From Verrucomicrobiota bacterium (lineage in GTDB: Bacteria; Verrucomicrobiota; Kiritimatiellia; CAIQIC01; Lenti-01), in assembly GCA_022709625.1 (NCBI GenBank), contig JAKLIL010000140.1, positions 1 through 5,607 of the forward strand: DNA of 5,607 bases, written 5' to 3'. Shown here piece after piece: positions 1-5,607 of this stretch. Below the pieces are notes generated by a model, which was given only the letters and a program-made list of their open reading frames with translations, made no database searches and was not told the DNA's origin. The first letter of the stretch is position 1. Every line of letters begins with the position of its first letter. The position numbers and the translations under genes are program-made.

Positions 1-54
1 TGCATCCCGCCCGGGCCCCCGCTATGAAGGCGAGGCTGACGGAAGGCGGCACGG

Positions 55-60
55 AAGGAG
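55..60 (+). promoter_or_regulatory. Shine-Dalgarno site deciding the glycosyltransferase start
   Basis: AAGGAG lies 5 nt before the ATG at 66. It is the only good SD near the N-terminus and favours this start over the upstream ATG at 24. The first conserved GT2 residues follow within ten codons of it. Confidence 0.75.
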
Positions 61-65
61 AAGCA

Positions 66-791
66 ATGGCGCCGGTGTTTTTGTCGGTTGTGATTCCCGC
101 CTACAACGAAGCGGACCGGATCGGAAGGACGCTGGAAGCGACCTGCGCCTATCTGCGCGCCCAGCCCTACGCCGCCGAAATCGTCGTGGTCAGCGACGGC
201 AGCCGCGACCGCACCTGCGCCGTCGCGGAGGAATTCCGGAAGTCGTTTCCCGATCTGCAAACGATCGAATATTTCCCGAACCGCGGCAAGGGCTATGCGG
301 TCAAAACCGGCATGCTGGCGGCGCGGGGGGAGCGGGTGCTGTTCATGGATGCCGACTACGCGGTGCCGATCGAGTGCGTCGCGGAGGCGCTGCGCCTGCT
401 GGCGGCGGGCAACGACGTGGCCATCGGGTCGCGCGGGACGGCCGGCGCGCACGTGGCGGCGCGGCAAACGCCCTTGCGCGAATTCGCCTCGCGGGTCTAC
501 CGGGCCCTGCAGAACCGCTGGCTCAAGGTGGCCTTTGCCGACACCCAGTGCGGTTTCAAGCTCTACGCGCGTCGGGCCGTGGACGAACTGTTCCCGCGGC
601 AACGGCTTTCCAGCGTGATCTTCGACGGCGAATTGCTGTTCCTGGCGCAGCGGGCCGGATTGCGCGTGGCCGAGTTTCCCGTGGAATGGACCCACCATCC
701 CGACTCGCGCCTGACCTACAACCTGCGCAAATCCCTGCTGATTTTCTGGGAACTGTTCAAGGTGCGCTGGCTCCACCGCTTCGGGCGGTAG
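66..791 (+). CDS. Family 2 glycosyltransferase, polyprenyl/dolichyl-phosphate glucosyltransferase (ALG5)-like
   Basis: This 241-residue GT-A fold enzyme is predicted to move a sugar from a nucleotide donor to a polyprenyl phosphate or a similar acceptor at the cytoplasmic face of the membrane. Seen in the sequence: the N-terminal VVIPAYNEADRI (8-19), SDGS with D44, NRGKG (72-76), the metal-binding DAD (95-97), DTQCGFKLY (159-167) and FDGELL (186-191). The DTQCGFKLY block is typical of the ALG5/DPM1-like branch of GT2. There is no obvious transmembrane helix, so this is a catalytic domain alone. The start at 66 is chosen because AAGGAG ends 5 nt before it; the in-frame ATG at 24 adds 14 unconserved residues and lacks an SD. 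The gene is convergent with the kinase gene, only 7 nt away. Its place beside sugar-activation genes suggests a role in surface glycan or glycolipid assembly. The fold and family are secure; the donor and acceptor are not. Confidence 0.9.
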   Translation: MAPVFLSVVIPAYNEADRIGRTLEATCAYLRAQPYAAEIVVVSDGSRDRTCAVAEEFRKSFPDLQTIEYFPNRGKGYAVKTGMLAARGERVLFMDADYAVPIECVAEALRLLAAGNDVAIGSRGTAGAHVAARQTPLREFASRVYRALQNRWLKVAFADTQCGFKLYARRAVDELFPRQRLSSVIFDGELLFLAQRAGLRVAEFPVEWTHHPDSRLTYNLRKSLLIFWELFKVRWLHRFGR

Positions 792-798
792 CGCGGCG

Positions 799-1785
799 TC
801 AATCCCATTCGTAGCCTTCGGCGTTGTAGTTGACCTTGCTGCCGTAGCGCTCGAGGAAGAACGGCATTTCGCGGTAGCCCCGCATGGCCTGGCGTAAGCG
901 GCTCTTCTCGGACCGGGGGCAATAGGTCAGCAGGAATCCGCCGCCGCCCGCGCCGCACAGCTTGCAGCCCGTGGCGCCGCCCTGCGCGGCGGCGGCCACC
1001 ATGGCGTCGATCTCGGGACGGGTGATGCCGGACGCCAGTTCCTTCTTCAGATTCCAATTCTCCCGGAGTATGTCGCCGATTTCGTCGAACCGGCCGGCGA
1101 CGACGGCGTCCCGGGCGCGGAACGCCAGCGCCTTGATCCGGTCGAGGTCGGTCCGGTTGTTCCCCGTGTTGGCGTTTTGTTCCTTGAGGATGGTGTCCGC
1201 GCTGCGGGTGATGTCGGTGAAGAACAGCATCATGCACGCGCCCCAATGCCGCTTGACGGGGCCGAGGCGGATGGGCGTGACGCGCACCTCGCCGGTGGGC
1301 AGGAATTCGAAGAAATTCAGGCCTCCGTAGGCCGCGATGTACTGGTCCTGCTTGCCGATGGGCTTGCCGCAGCGGCCGATTTCAATTTCGCACGCCTCGC
1401 GGGCCAGTTGCTCCGCCGTCACTTGTTCGCCCTGGTAGACGTGGAAGGCGTTTAGCAGCCCGACCGTCAGGCTGCTCGACGACCCCAGGCCGGAACCGGA
1501 GGAGGGGATGTCCGCCATGATGGCGATTTCGACGCCTTTGGAGATGCCGGCGATGCGCATGGCTTCCCGCACCAGTTCGTGCTGGATCTCGTCCACCGAG
1601 TCGACGATCTCCTTCTTCGAGTAGCTGACGTAGATCTTGTCGTCGAAGCGCTTGTTGAGGATGACGTAGACGTACTTGTCGATGGCGGAACTAAGCACGG
1701 CGCCGCCGGAATGCCGGTAGTAGGCCTCCAGATCGGTGCCGCCGCCGGCGATGCTGATGCGCAAGGGGGTCTGGGTGATAAGCAT
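799..1785 (-). CDS. GHMP-family sugar kinase, D-glycero-D-manno-heptose 7-phosphate kinase (HddA)-like
   Basis: This 328-residue cytoplasmic kinase is predicted to phosphorylate the anomeric hydroxyl of a sugar or sugar phosphate with ATP; in HddA the product is heptose 1,7-bisphosphate. Seen: GHMP motif 1, PLRISIAGGGTDLEAYY (7-23); the ATP-binding motif 2, DIPSSGSGLGSSSS (92-105); GKQDQY (144-149), whose D147 is the likely catalytic base; and motif 3, KLCGAGGGGFLLTY (275-288). The length is normal for the HddA family. The start at 1785 is chosen because AAGGAG sits 9 nt upstream and the protein opens directly into motif 1; longer in-frame extensions only read the neighbouring gene out of frame. 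It is the last gene of a three-gene operon, after the nucleotidyltransferase. Related GHMP kinases act on other sugars, so family membership is firm while the heptose substrate is inferred from overall resemblance and from the adjacent HddC-like gene. Confidence 0.88.
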   Translation of the reverse strand: MLITQTPLRISIAGGGTDLEAYYRHSGGAVLSSAIDKYVYVILNKRFDDKIYVSYSKKEIVDSVDEIQHELVREAMRIAGISKGVEIAIMADIPSSGSGLGSSSSLTVGLLNAFHVYQGEQVTAEQLAREACEIEIGRCGKPIGKQDQYIAAYGGLNFFEFLPTGEVRVTPIRLGPVKRHWGACMMLFFTDITRSADTILKEQNANTGNNRTDLDRIKALAFRARDAVVAGRFDEIGDILRENWNLKKELASGITRPEIDAMVAAAAQGGATGCKLCGAGGGGFLLTYCPRSEKSRLRQAMRGYREMPFFLERYGSKVNYNAEGYEWD

Positions 1786-1794
1786 GGTGGCGGT

Positions 1795-1801
1795 CTCCTT
1801 A
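1795..1801 (-). promoter_or_regulatory. SD of the kinase gene overlapping the upstream stop codon
   Basis: On the minus strand the sequence reads TAAGGAG. TAA is the stop of the nucleotidyltransferase and AAGGAG is the SD of the kinase, 9 nt before its ATG. Ribosomes ending the first gene stop on the second gene's SD, an arrangement that normally couples translation of the two proteins. Confidence 0.75.
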
Positions 1802-2494
1802 TCCGCGCCAAGTCCGGCGCGCGTACTCCAGGCGTTCGGGGGTGCCGACGTCGCAATAGAATCCGTCCAGCGGATAGGCGTACAGCCGGCCCAGCAGCCG
1901 CGGCAGCACGTCGAATCCGAAATCGCAGACGCCGACCTTGGCGGGAATGGCGTCGAAGAGGGTCGGGCCGGCCATGTAGATGCCCGCATTGGCCCAGTCG
2001 CTCTTGGGCCAGTCGGGCTTCTCCTGGAATTCCAGGACCTGGCCGTCCGCGGCGCGCACCACGATCCCGCATTCCCGGGGCTGGGGCGTACGGAAGAGCG
2101 CCAGCGTGAACTCGGCGCGCCGGTCGCGATGGAAGCGGACGAGCCCGGACAAGTCGGCGTTGGTGAGGTTGTCGGCGTAGACGATCAGGAAGTCCTTTTC
2201 GTTCTCCAGCCAGGCGCGGTTGGCGTGGATGGTGCCGGCGCTGCCGAGCAGTTCCGGTTCGTGGAAGAGCGAAACGCGCAGGGCGGACGGCGGTCGCGCG
2301 GCGACGTAGGCCGCCACCTGGTCGGCCAAATGGTGGGTGTTGACCCGCGCTTCGTCCACGCCCAGCTTTTCGAGCTGCGCGAACCAGATTTCCAAGAGGG
2401 GCTTGTCGCCGATCGGAATCAGGCATTTGGGCATGCGGTCGGTCAGGGGCCGCAGCCTGGTGCCCGCACCGGCCGCCAGCAGGAACGCCTTCAT
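1799..2494 (-). CDS. Sugar-1-phosphate nucleotidyltransferase (NTP_transferase family, HddC-like)
   Basis: This 231-residue cytoplasmic enzyme is predicted to condense a sugar 1-phosphate with an NTP, giving a nucleotide sugar and pyrophosphate. Seen: the nucleotide-binding loop GAGTRLRPLT (9-18), MPKCLIPIGDKPLLE (21-35) with K23, LLGSAGT (82-88), YADNL (106-110) with D108, EFQEKP (155-160), NAGIY (169-173), DFGFDVLPRL (191-200), and CDVGTPE (214-220) with D215. D108 and D215 are the probable metal-binding pair. The length matches short HddC or MurU-type enzymes that lack a C-terminal left-handed beta-helix. It is the middle gene of the operon: its ATG follows the epimerase stop by 1 nt, and its own stop lies in the kinase SD. 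With an HddA-like kinase next door, GDP-heptose synthesis is the favoured role, but the base and sugar cannot be read from sequence; UTP- or CTP-using relatives exist. Confidence 0.88.
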   Translation of the reverse strand: MKAFLLAAGAGTRLRPLTDRMPKCLIPIGDKPLLEIWFAQLEKLGVDEARVNTHHLADQVAAYVAARPPSALRVSLFHEPELLGSAGTIHANRAWLENEKDFLIVYADNLTNADLSGLVRFHRDRRAEFTLALFRTPQPRECGIVVRAADGQVLEFQEKPDWPKSDWANAGIYMAGPTLFDAIPAKVGVCDFGFDVLPRLLGRLYAYPLDGFYCDVGTPERLEYARRTWRG

Positions 2495-2495
2495 G

Positions 2496-3605
2496 TCAGG
2501 CCTGCGCCTTCCGGACCACGTTCAGCTCCCGCATCTTCTTTTCGGCATAGGCCATGATGTCGTTGATGTCCGTTTGCTCGTAGAGATAGTCCCGGTAGGC
2601 CCGCACGCTGTCGGCGGGGGTTTTCGCGGGTTCCCAGCCCAGCGACCGCAAGGCGGAGATGTCGGAAAGGATATGGCGGGTATCGCCGAAGCGATACAGC
2701 CCGGGGCCGGCGGGCGGAATGTCGCGGCCCAAGACGGACCGGACGATTTCGGCAAATTCCTTGACGGTGTAGGCGCGGCCGCCGCCGACGTTGAACGCGC
2801 GGTAGTCCGCCCGGGAGTCTTGCATCACCAGCAGGTTCGCGCGGACGACGTCGTCGATGTTGACATAGTCCCGGATCTGCAGGCCGTCTTCGTAGAGGGT
2901 GGGGGCGCGGCCGAAGTAGTAGTGGAGGCAGAAAATGCGGCAGGCGCCCGAGTAGGCGTTGTAGAAGGATTGGCGCGGGCCCTGGACGATGGAATAGCGC
3001 AGCGCGACGCTGGGGATGCGGTAGCGGCGCCCCAGGCTGAGGGCGATTTTTTCCTGGCTGAGTTTGCTGAGGCCGTACTGGTTCTGCGGGTTGGCCACGG
3101 TTTCGGGCGTCGGCAGCGACTCCGCCGGCCGGCCCGCCTCGTCGAGAATGCCCCATTGGCCACGGGCCAGGCGTTCTTCGGGACGGATGTCCGGCGTGAA
3201 GAGCACGCCATCGGCGTCCCGGTAGAGTCCTTCGCCGGCTACGGCCTGCGAAGAGGCCACGACCACTTTTTGAATGGGCAACTTGCGTTCCACGATGAGT
3301 TCGTAAATCAGGGCCGTGCCGGCGGCGTTCACGCTGAAAAAGGTGCTGAAATCGGGCAAATAGTCCTGGTAGGCGGCAAAGTGGTAGACGGCATCCATCC
3401 CTTGCAGCGCCCGGGTCAACGCGTCCTTGTCGCGGATGTCGCCGACCACCAGTTCGGCGTCGGGGGACAGGTAGACGGGCACGCCCTTCAAATGGACTGG
3501 TTTGCACAACGCGTCGAAAATCCGGACCCGATGCCCGGCTTTCAGCAGCGCATCCACGGTATGGGAACCGATGAAGCCGGCTCCGCCTGTGACCAATACG
3601 TTCAT
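2496..3605 (-). CDS. Extended-SDR NAD-dependent sugar-nucleotide epimerase/dehydratase
   Basis: This 369-residue Rossmann-fold enzyme is predicted to epimerise, dehydrate or reduce a nucleotide-linked sugar. Seen: TGGAGFIG (6-13) for NAD binding, D31 after the second strand, DIRD (56-59), HFAA (75-78), VASSQAV (116-122) with the catalytic serine, YGLSK (177-181) as the YxxxK pair, LRYSIVQGPRQ (202-212), and RDYVNIDDV (245-253). The overall pattern, including the segment from RPEERL to the PTPE stretch and the helical tail after residue 345, recalls dTDP-L-rhamnose 4-epimerase-like (WbiB-type) SDRs. From memory, many of those have a Cys-containing loop where this protein has ILDEAGRP. The start at 3605 gives the glycine-rich loop its usual position; AGGA lies 11 nt upstream, a modest SD. 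It is the first gene of the operon, probably read from the promoter at 3674-3702. The reaction and substrate are uncertain. Confidence 0.88.
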   Translation of the reverse strand: MNVLVTGGAGFIGSHTVDALLKAGHRVRIFDALCKPVHLKGVPVYLSPDAELVVGDIRDKDALTRALQGMDAVYHFAAYQDYLPDFSTFFSVNAAGTALIYELIVERKLPIQKVVVASSQAVAGEGLYRDADGVLFTPDIRPEERLARGQWGILDEAGRPAESLPTPETVANPQNQYGLSKLSQEKIALSLGRRYRIPSVALRYSIVQGPRQSFYNAYSGACRIFCLHYYFGRAPTLYEDGLQIRDYVNIDDVVRANLLVMQDSRADYRAFNVGGGRAYTVKEFAEIVRSVLGRDIPPAGPGLYRFGDTRHILSDISALRSLGWEPAKTPADSVRAYRDYLYEQTDINDIMAYAEKKMRELNVVRKAQA

Positions 3606-3673
3606 GGTTTCGCGTTTCCTGCCGCGGGCGGCGCGGGCGAACTCCGTCGCGGGCCCACGGGCAACAAGAGGGG

Positions 3674-3702
3674 GTTGTACCCTGCCGGCGGATGTTGATC
3701 AA
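3674..3702 (-). promoter_or_regulatory. Putative sigma-70-type promoter for the three-gene sugar operon
   Basis: On the minus strand TTGATC (3702-3697) and TACAAC (3679-3674) are separated by exactly 17 bp. Each box matches the consensus at four of six positions. Transcription would begin near 3667, giving a leader of about 60 nt before the epimerase ATG. It is the best candidate on this strand, but it is a sequence match only. Confidence 0.45.
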
Positions 3703-3704
3703 CA
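3693..3704. promoter_or_regulatory. 12-nt perfect palindrome over the minus-strand -35 box, possible operator
   Basis: TGTTGATCAACA is a perfect palindrome and contains the TTGATC -35 box of the putative operon promoter. Its AT-rich centre stands out in GC-rich DNA. A dimeric regulator bound here would block the minus-strand promoter and could also affect the divergent one 22 bp away. No regulator gene is present in the window, so the operator role is inference. Confidence 0.35.
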
Positions 3705-3705
3705 G

Positions 3706-3727
3706 AATCCCGTTTCCGCGCGGGATT
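3706..3727. repeat. Inverted repeat AATCCCG / CGGGATT in the divergent intergenic region
   Basis: Seven-base arms at 3706-3712 and 3721-3727 are perfect complements around an 8-nt loop. The right arm runs into the TTGACG box at 3726-3731. There is no T-run on either side, so it does not look like a terminator. It may be half of a protein-binding site or chance. Confidence 0.4.
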
Positions 3728-3754
3728 GACGTGTTCGCGATTCCCATGGAAAAT
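3726..3754 (+). promoter_or_regulatory. Putative promoter for the Na/Pi transporter gene
   Basis: TTGACG (3726-3731), matching five of six consensus -35 bases, and GAAAAT (3749-3754), matching four of six -10 bases, are 17 bp apart. The stretch 3746-3766 is the most AT-rich part of the intergenic region. Transcription would start near 3761, about 21 nt before the ATG at 3782, which fits that start and excludes the in-frame ATGs at 3692 and 3746. TATAAC at 3760-3765 looks like a -10 box but has no matching -35. Confidence 0.45.
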
Positions 3755-3778
3755 AAACCTATAACCTTCGGAATCGCG
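3736..3778. repeat. 9-bp perfect inverted repeat flanking the transporter promoter and SD
   Basis: CGCGATTCC at 3736-3744 is the exact reverse complement of GGAATCGCG at 3770-3778, with 25 bp between them. The repeat brackets the AT-rich -10 region, and its right arm contains the only SD-like bases (GGAA, 3770-3773) before the ATG at 3782. The arm centres are 34 bp apart, about three helical turns, so two regulator dimers or a looped site are possible. In RNA started upstream of 3736 the arms could pair and hide the SD. Confidence 0.45.
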
Positions 3779-3781
3779 CCC

Positions 3782-5530
3782 ATGGACGGAAATTCGCTGT
3801 TTTTCCTGGTCTTCGCCGTACTGGGCGGATTGGCCCTCTTCATTCTCGGCATGGGCATCATGTCGGACGGCCTGCGCATCGCGGCCGGGCCGGGGTTGCG
3901 CACGCTGCTGTCCCGCGCGACCGGCAATCGCCTGGCCGGTCTCGCACTGGGCACCCTGCTGGGATTTCTCGTTCACTCTTCGGCCGCTTCGGTCATGTTG
4001 GTCGGCTTCATCAACGCCGGACTCATGAGCCTGGCGCAAGCCGTCGCGCCGATGCTCGGCACCAACCTGGGCACCTCGCTCTCGATGCAGCTCGTATCGT
4101 TCCGCCTGACCGACTATTGCTACGTCGGCATCGTCGCGGGCCTGGTTTTGGAGATGGCCCTGCCGCATCCGCGGGCCAAATCCGTGGGGCGCGCCCTGGT
4201 CGGTTTCGGCCTGTTGTTTCTGGGGATGAAGACCATGAGCGCGGCCATTGCGCCGCACCGCGACCTGCTGCGGCACTACTTGGTAGCCATCGACGGCCAG
4301 GCCTTGTCCGGCCGCTTGCTGGGCGTGGGACTCGCCTTCGCGCTGACCGCGATCATCCAAAGCAGCGGCGCGACCATCGGCATGGCGTTCGCGCTGGCCG
4401 ACGCCGGCGTATTCGATTCCCTTTGGCAGACCTATCCCATCGTGGTCGGCGCCCAGATCGGCACCTGCGCCACGGCCCTGCTGGGATCCATCGGCACCGG
4501 CATCGATTCCCGTCGCGCCGCCGCGGGCAATCTGCTCACCAACGGCGTCAACGCCGTTGTTTCCATCCTGCTGGCGCCCCTCTGGGTCCCGTTGTTCGCG
4601 GGTACCTCGTCCGACCTCGTGCGGCAGACCGCCAACGCCCACACCCTCCTCATGGTCCAGAACTGCGCGATCTTCCTGCCCATCGTGCCGTTCTACGCCG
4701 TTCTGCTCCGCAAACTGTTTCCCTCGCGGCGGCCGCCGCCCGAACCCTCGCATCTCCAGCCCGGCCTGCTTGAATTTCCCGAACAGGCCATTGTGGGCTG
4801 CTTGCGCGAACTCCGCCGCGTGGCCCGGCTCTGCCGGCAGAGCCTGCGGCTGGCCGGCGAAACCGTGCTCTTCGCCCATTCCGCCAGGGACGTCCAGACC
4901 ATCCGGCTCAACGAACAAGCCGTCAACGAAATCAAGCGGGCCATGAAAGACTATCTGGCCCGGCTCGCCCGCCGCCGCCTCTCCAAGCGCCAGGCCATTC
5001 TCGTGCAGCACGTCGACCGCTGCATGAGCGATCTCGAGCGCATCGGCGACCACGTCGAATCCATTTGCGACGCCTCCCTGCGCCGCCGGAAATCCCCCGC
5101 CGCCGTCGTCGACCGCTTTTCCTTCATTATGTTCTTCCAACTCATCGAAGCGGTCCTGCACGTCCTGAAGCTCCTCGTCCAGGCGTTCGATCCCGACCGC
5201 GACGACCTGCCCGCCGTCGCCGACGAGATCCTGTTGGCCCGCGACGACTACCTACAGGCCGGCGCAACGGTCCGCGCCCACTTCACCGAGCAAGTCTCGC
5301 GGCGCGCCATGACGCCCGCCGCCGGCATTTTCTTCGGCGAATACGTCTCCGCCCTCGACCGCATCGTGCGCCACGCCCGCAACGTCGCCCTGGCCGAAAA
5401 ACAGCCCCAGTTTTGGATCAAGCGCCAGAAACTCGAAAAACGCGTCGAATTGGCGCCCGACCCGGCGCGCGAAGCGCTCGTCGATCCCCACGACTTTTTG
5501 GAACGACTCCAGGCCGCCGACGAGCCGTAG
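3782..5530 (+). CDS. Na/Pi-cotransporter family membrane protein with C-terminal PhoU-like domain
   Basis: This 582-residue protein (from the ATG at 3782) is predicted to sit in the inner membrane and take up phosphate with sodium. Seen: hydrophobic helices through about residue 310, in two related halves. The first half has HSSAAS (65-70) then GTNLGTS (93-99); the second has QSSGAT (193-198) then GAQIGTC (223-229). The AHTLL (286-290) and LPIVPF (299-304) segments also fit PF02690. From about residue 340 a soluble helical PhoU-like domain follows, with DLERIGDHVESI (417-428) as its signature and a weaker second copy, ALDRIVRHARNVA (524-536). The start is chosen because it opens just before the first helix and suits the putative promoter; an ATG 36 bases upstream has no SD and would lie upstream of the predicted transcript start. 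In known relatives the PhoU part is thought to regulate phosphate flux. The family is secure; the direction and substrate are inferred. Confidence 0.9.
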   Translation: MDGNSLFFLVFAVLGGLALFILGMGIMSDGLRIAAGPGLRTLLSRATGNRLAGLALGTLLGFLVHSSAASVMLVGFINAGLMSLAQAVAPMLGTNLGTSLSMQLVSFRLTDYCYVGIVAGLVLEMALPHPRAKSVGRALVGFGLLFLGMKTMSAAIAPHRDLLRHYLVAIDGQALSGRLLGVGLAFALTAIIQSSGATIGMAFALADAGVFDSLWQTYPIVVGAQIGTCATALLGSIGTGIDSRRAAAGNLLTNGVNAVVSILLAPLWVPLFAGTSSDLVRQTANAHTLLMVQNCAIFLPIVPFYAVLLRKLFPSRRPPPEPSHLQPGLLEFPEQAIVGCLRELRRVARLCRQSLRLAGETVLFAHSARDVQTIRLNEQAVNEIKRAMKDYLARLARRRLSKRQAILVQHVDRCMSDLERIGDHVESICDASLRRRKSPAAVVDRFSFIMFFQLIEAVLHVLKLLVQAFDPDRDDLPAVADEILLARDDYLQAGATVRAHFTEQVSRRAMTPAAGIFFGEYVSALDRIVRHARNVALAEKQPQFWIKRQKLEKRVELAPDPAREALVDPHDFLERLQAADEP

Positions 5531-5543
5531 CGCCAACGTCGGC

Positions 5544-5557
5544 CGTCGCGCGCGACG
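5544..5557. repeat. 14-nt perfect palindrome downstream of the transporter gene
   Basis: CGTCGCGCGCGACG begins 14 nt after the transporter stop. As RNA it could form a 5-bp GC stem with a 4-nt loop. T-runs occur only at 5575-5578 and 5587-5591, too far for a normal intrinsic terminator. It may help end transcription or be a chance product of GC-rich sequence. The remaining 77-nt tail shows no gene. Confidence 0.3.
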
Positions 5558-5607
5558 CGAATCGGCTTCAACCGTTTTGGGCGTCGTTTTTGGTTGCGCC
5601 GCCGTAG

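Noticed and set aside
24..65. Upstream ATG at 24 as the glycosyltransferase start
   Set aside because: An in-frame stop of another reading frame (TGA at 25-27) overlaps this ATG and might mark the end of an upstream gene, but no SD precedes it and the extra residues are unconserved. Only eight codons of any such upstream gene would be visible, too few to call.
775..789. Short hairpin ACCGC-TTCGG-GCGGT at the convergent gene ends, considered as a bidirectional terminator
   Set aside because: The stem has only 5 bp, lies inside the glycosyltransferase coding sequence and has no T-run on either strand.
2337..3698. Open frame of 453 codons on the plus strand opposite the SDR gene
   Set aside because: The opposite strand holds the SDR with all its catalytic motifs. 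This frame has only Val-, Gly-, Ala- and Asp-rich low-complexity translation and no SD.
3692..3781. Longer transporter protein starting at 3692 or 3746
   Set aside because: Neither ATG has an SD. The first lies at the edge of the 12-nt palindrome and the second within the putative promoter, and the extra residues are not part of the PF02690 fold.
2491..3954. Open frame of 487 codons on the minus strand overlapping the SDR in another frame
   Set aside because: It is Arg- and Pro-rich out-of-frame translation spanning the divergent promoter region and part of the transporter; no recognisable domain.
3602..5161. Open frame of 519 codons on the minus strand opposite the transporter gene
   Set aside because: It is antisense to a clear Na/Pi-PhoU protein. 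Its translation is a Gly-, Asp-, Gln-, Glu- and His-rich string with no domain, typical of the complement of GC-rich coding DNA.
5573..5593. Imperfect direct repeat CGTTTTGG / CGTTTTTGG near the right edge
   Set aside because: The two copies are short and differ by a base, and the window ends too soon to see whether they belong to a larger array.

Overview
The window is GC-rich bacterial DNA with compact, SD-led genes and few non-coding bases. It carries five complete protein genes and no RNA gene, insertion sequence, CRISPR array or phage feature that I can see. The taxon cannot be read reliably from 5.6 kb. The high GC, the cell-surface sugar genes and the Na/Pi-cotransporter/PhoU fusion would fit many Gram-negative lineages, including PVC-type or related environmental bacteria, but that is a guess.

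Layout: (1) 66-791, plus strand, a soluble family 2 glycosyltransferase of the dolichyl/polyprenyl-phosphate glucosyltransferase (ALG5-like) type. (2) 799-3605, minus strand, a tight three-gene operon read in the order extended-SDR sugar-nucleotide epimerase (2496-3605), sugar-1-phosphate nucleotidyltransferase (1799-2494), GHMP sugar kinase of the HddA type (799-1785). The gaps are 1 nt between the first pair and 13 nt between the second, and in the second the upstream stop codon lies inside the SD of the next gene. (3) 3606-3781, a 176-bp divergent intergenic region with a plausible promoter in each direction and three inverted repeats. (4) 3782-5530, plus strand, a Na/Pi-cotransporter-family membrane protein with a C-terminal PhoU-like helical domain. 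(5) 5531-5607, a short non-coding tail with a 14-nt palindrome.

How the genes may work together: the kinase and nucleotidyltransferase resemble HddA and HddC, which convert D-glycero-D-manno-heptose 7-phosphate towards GDP-D-glycero-alpha-D-manno-heptose. The SDR could then modify a nucleotide-activated sugar, and the convergent glycosyltransferase could load a sugar onto a lipid carrier. The isomerase and phosphatase of that pathway (GmhA, GmhB) are not in the window, so the sugar is inferred. The Na/Pi-type transporter is probably an independent unit that shares only the divergent promoter region.

I did not find a clearly novel system. The most noteworthy items are the inverted-repeat-rich divergent control region, the departure from the QSS motif in the first repeat of the transporter, and the incomplete heptose-type activation cassette with an attached SDR.
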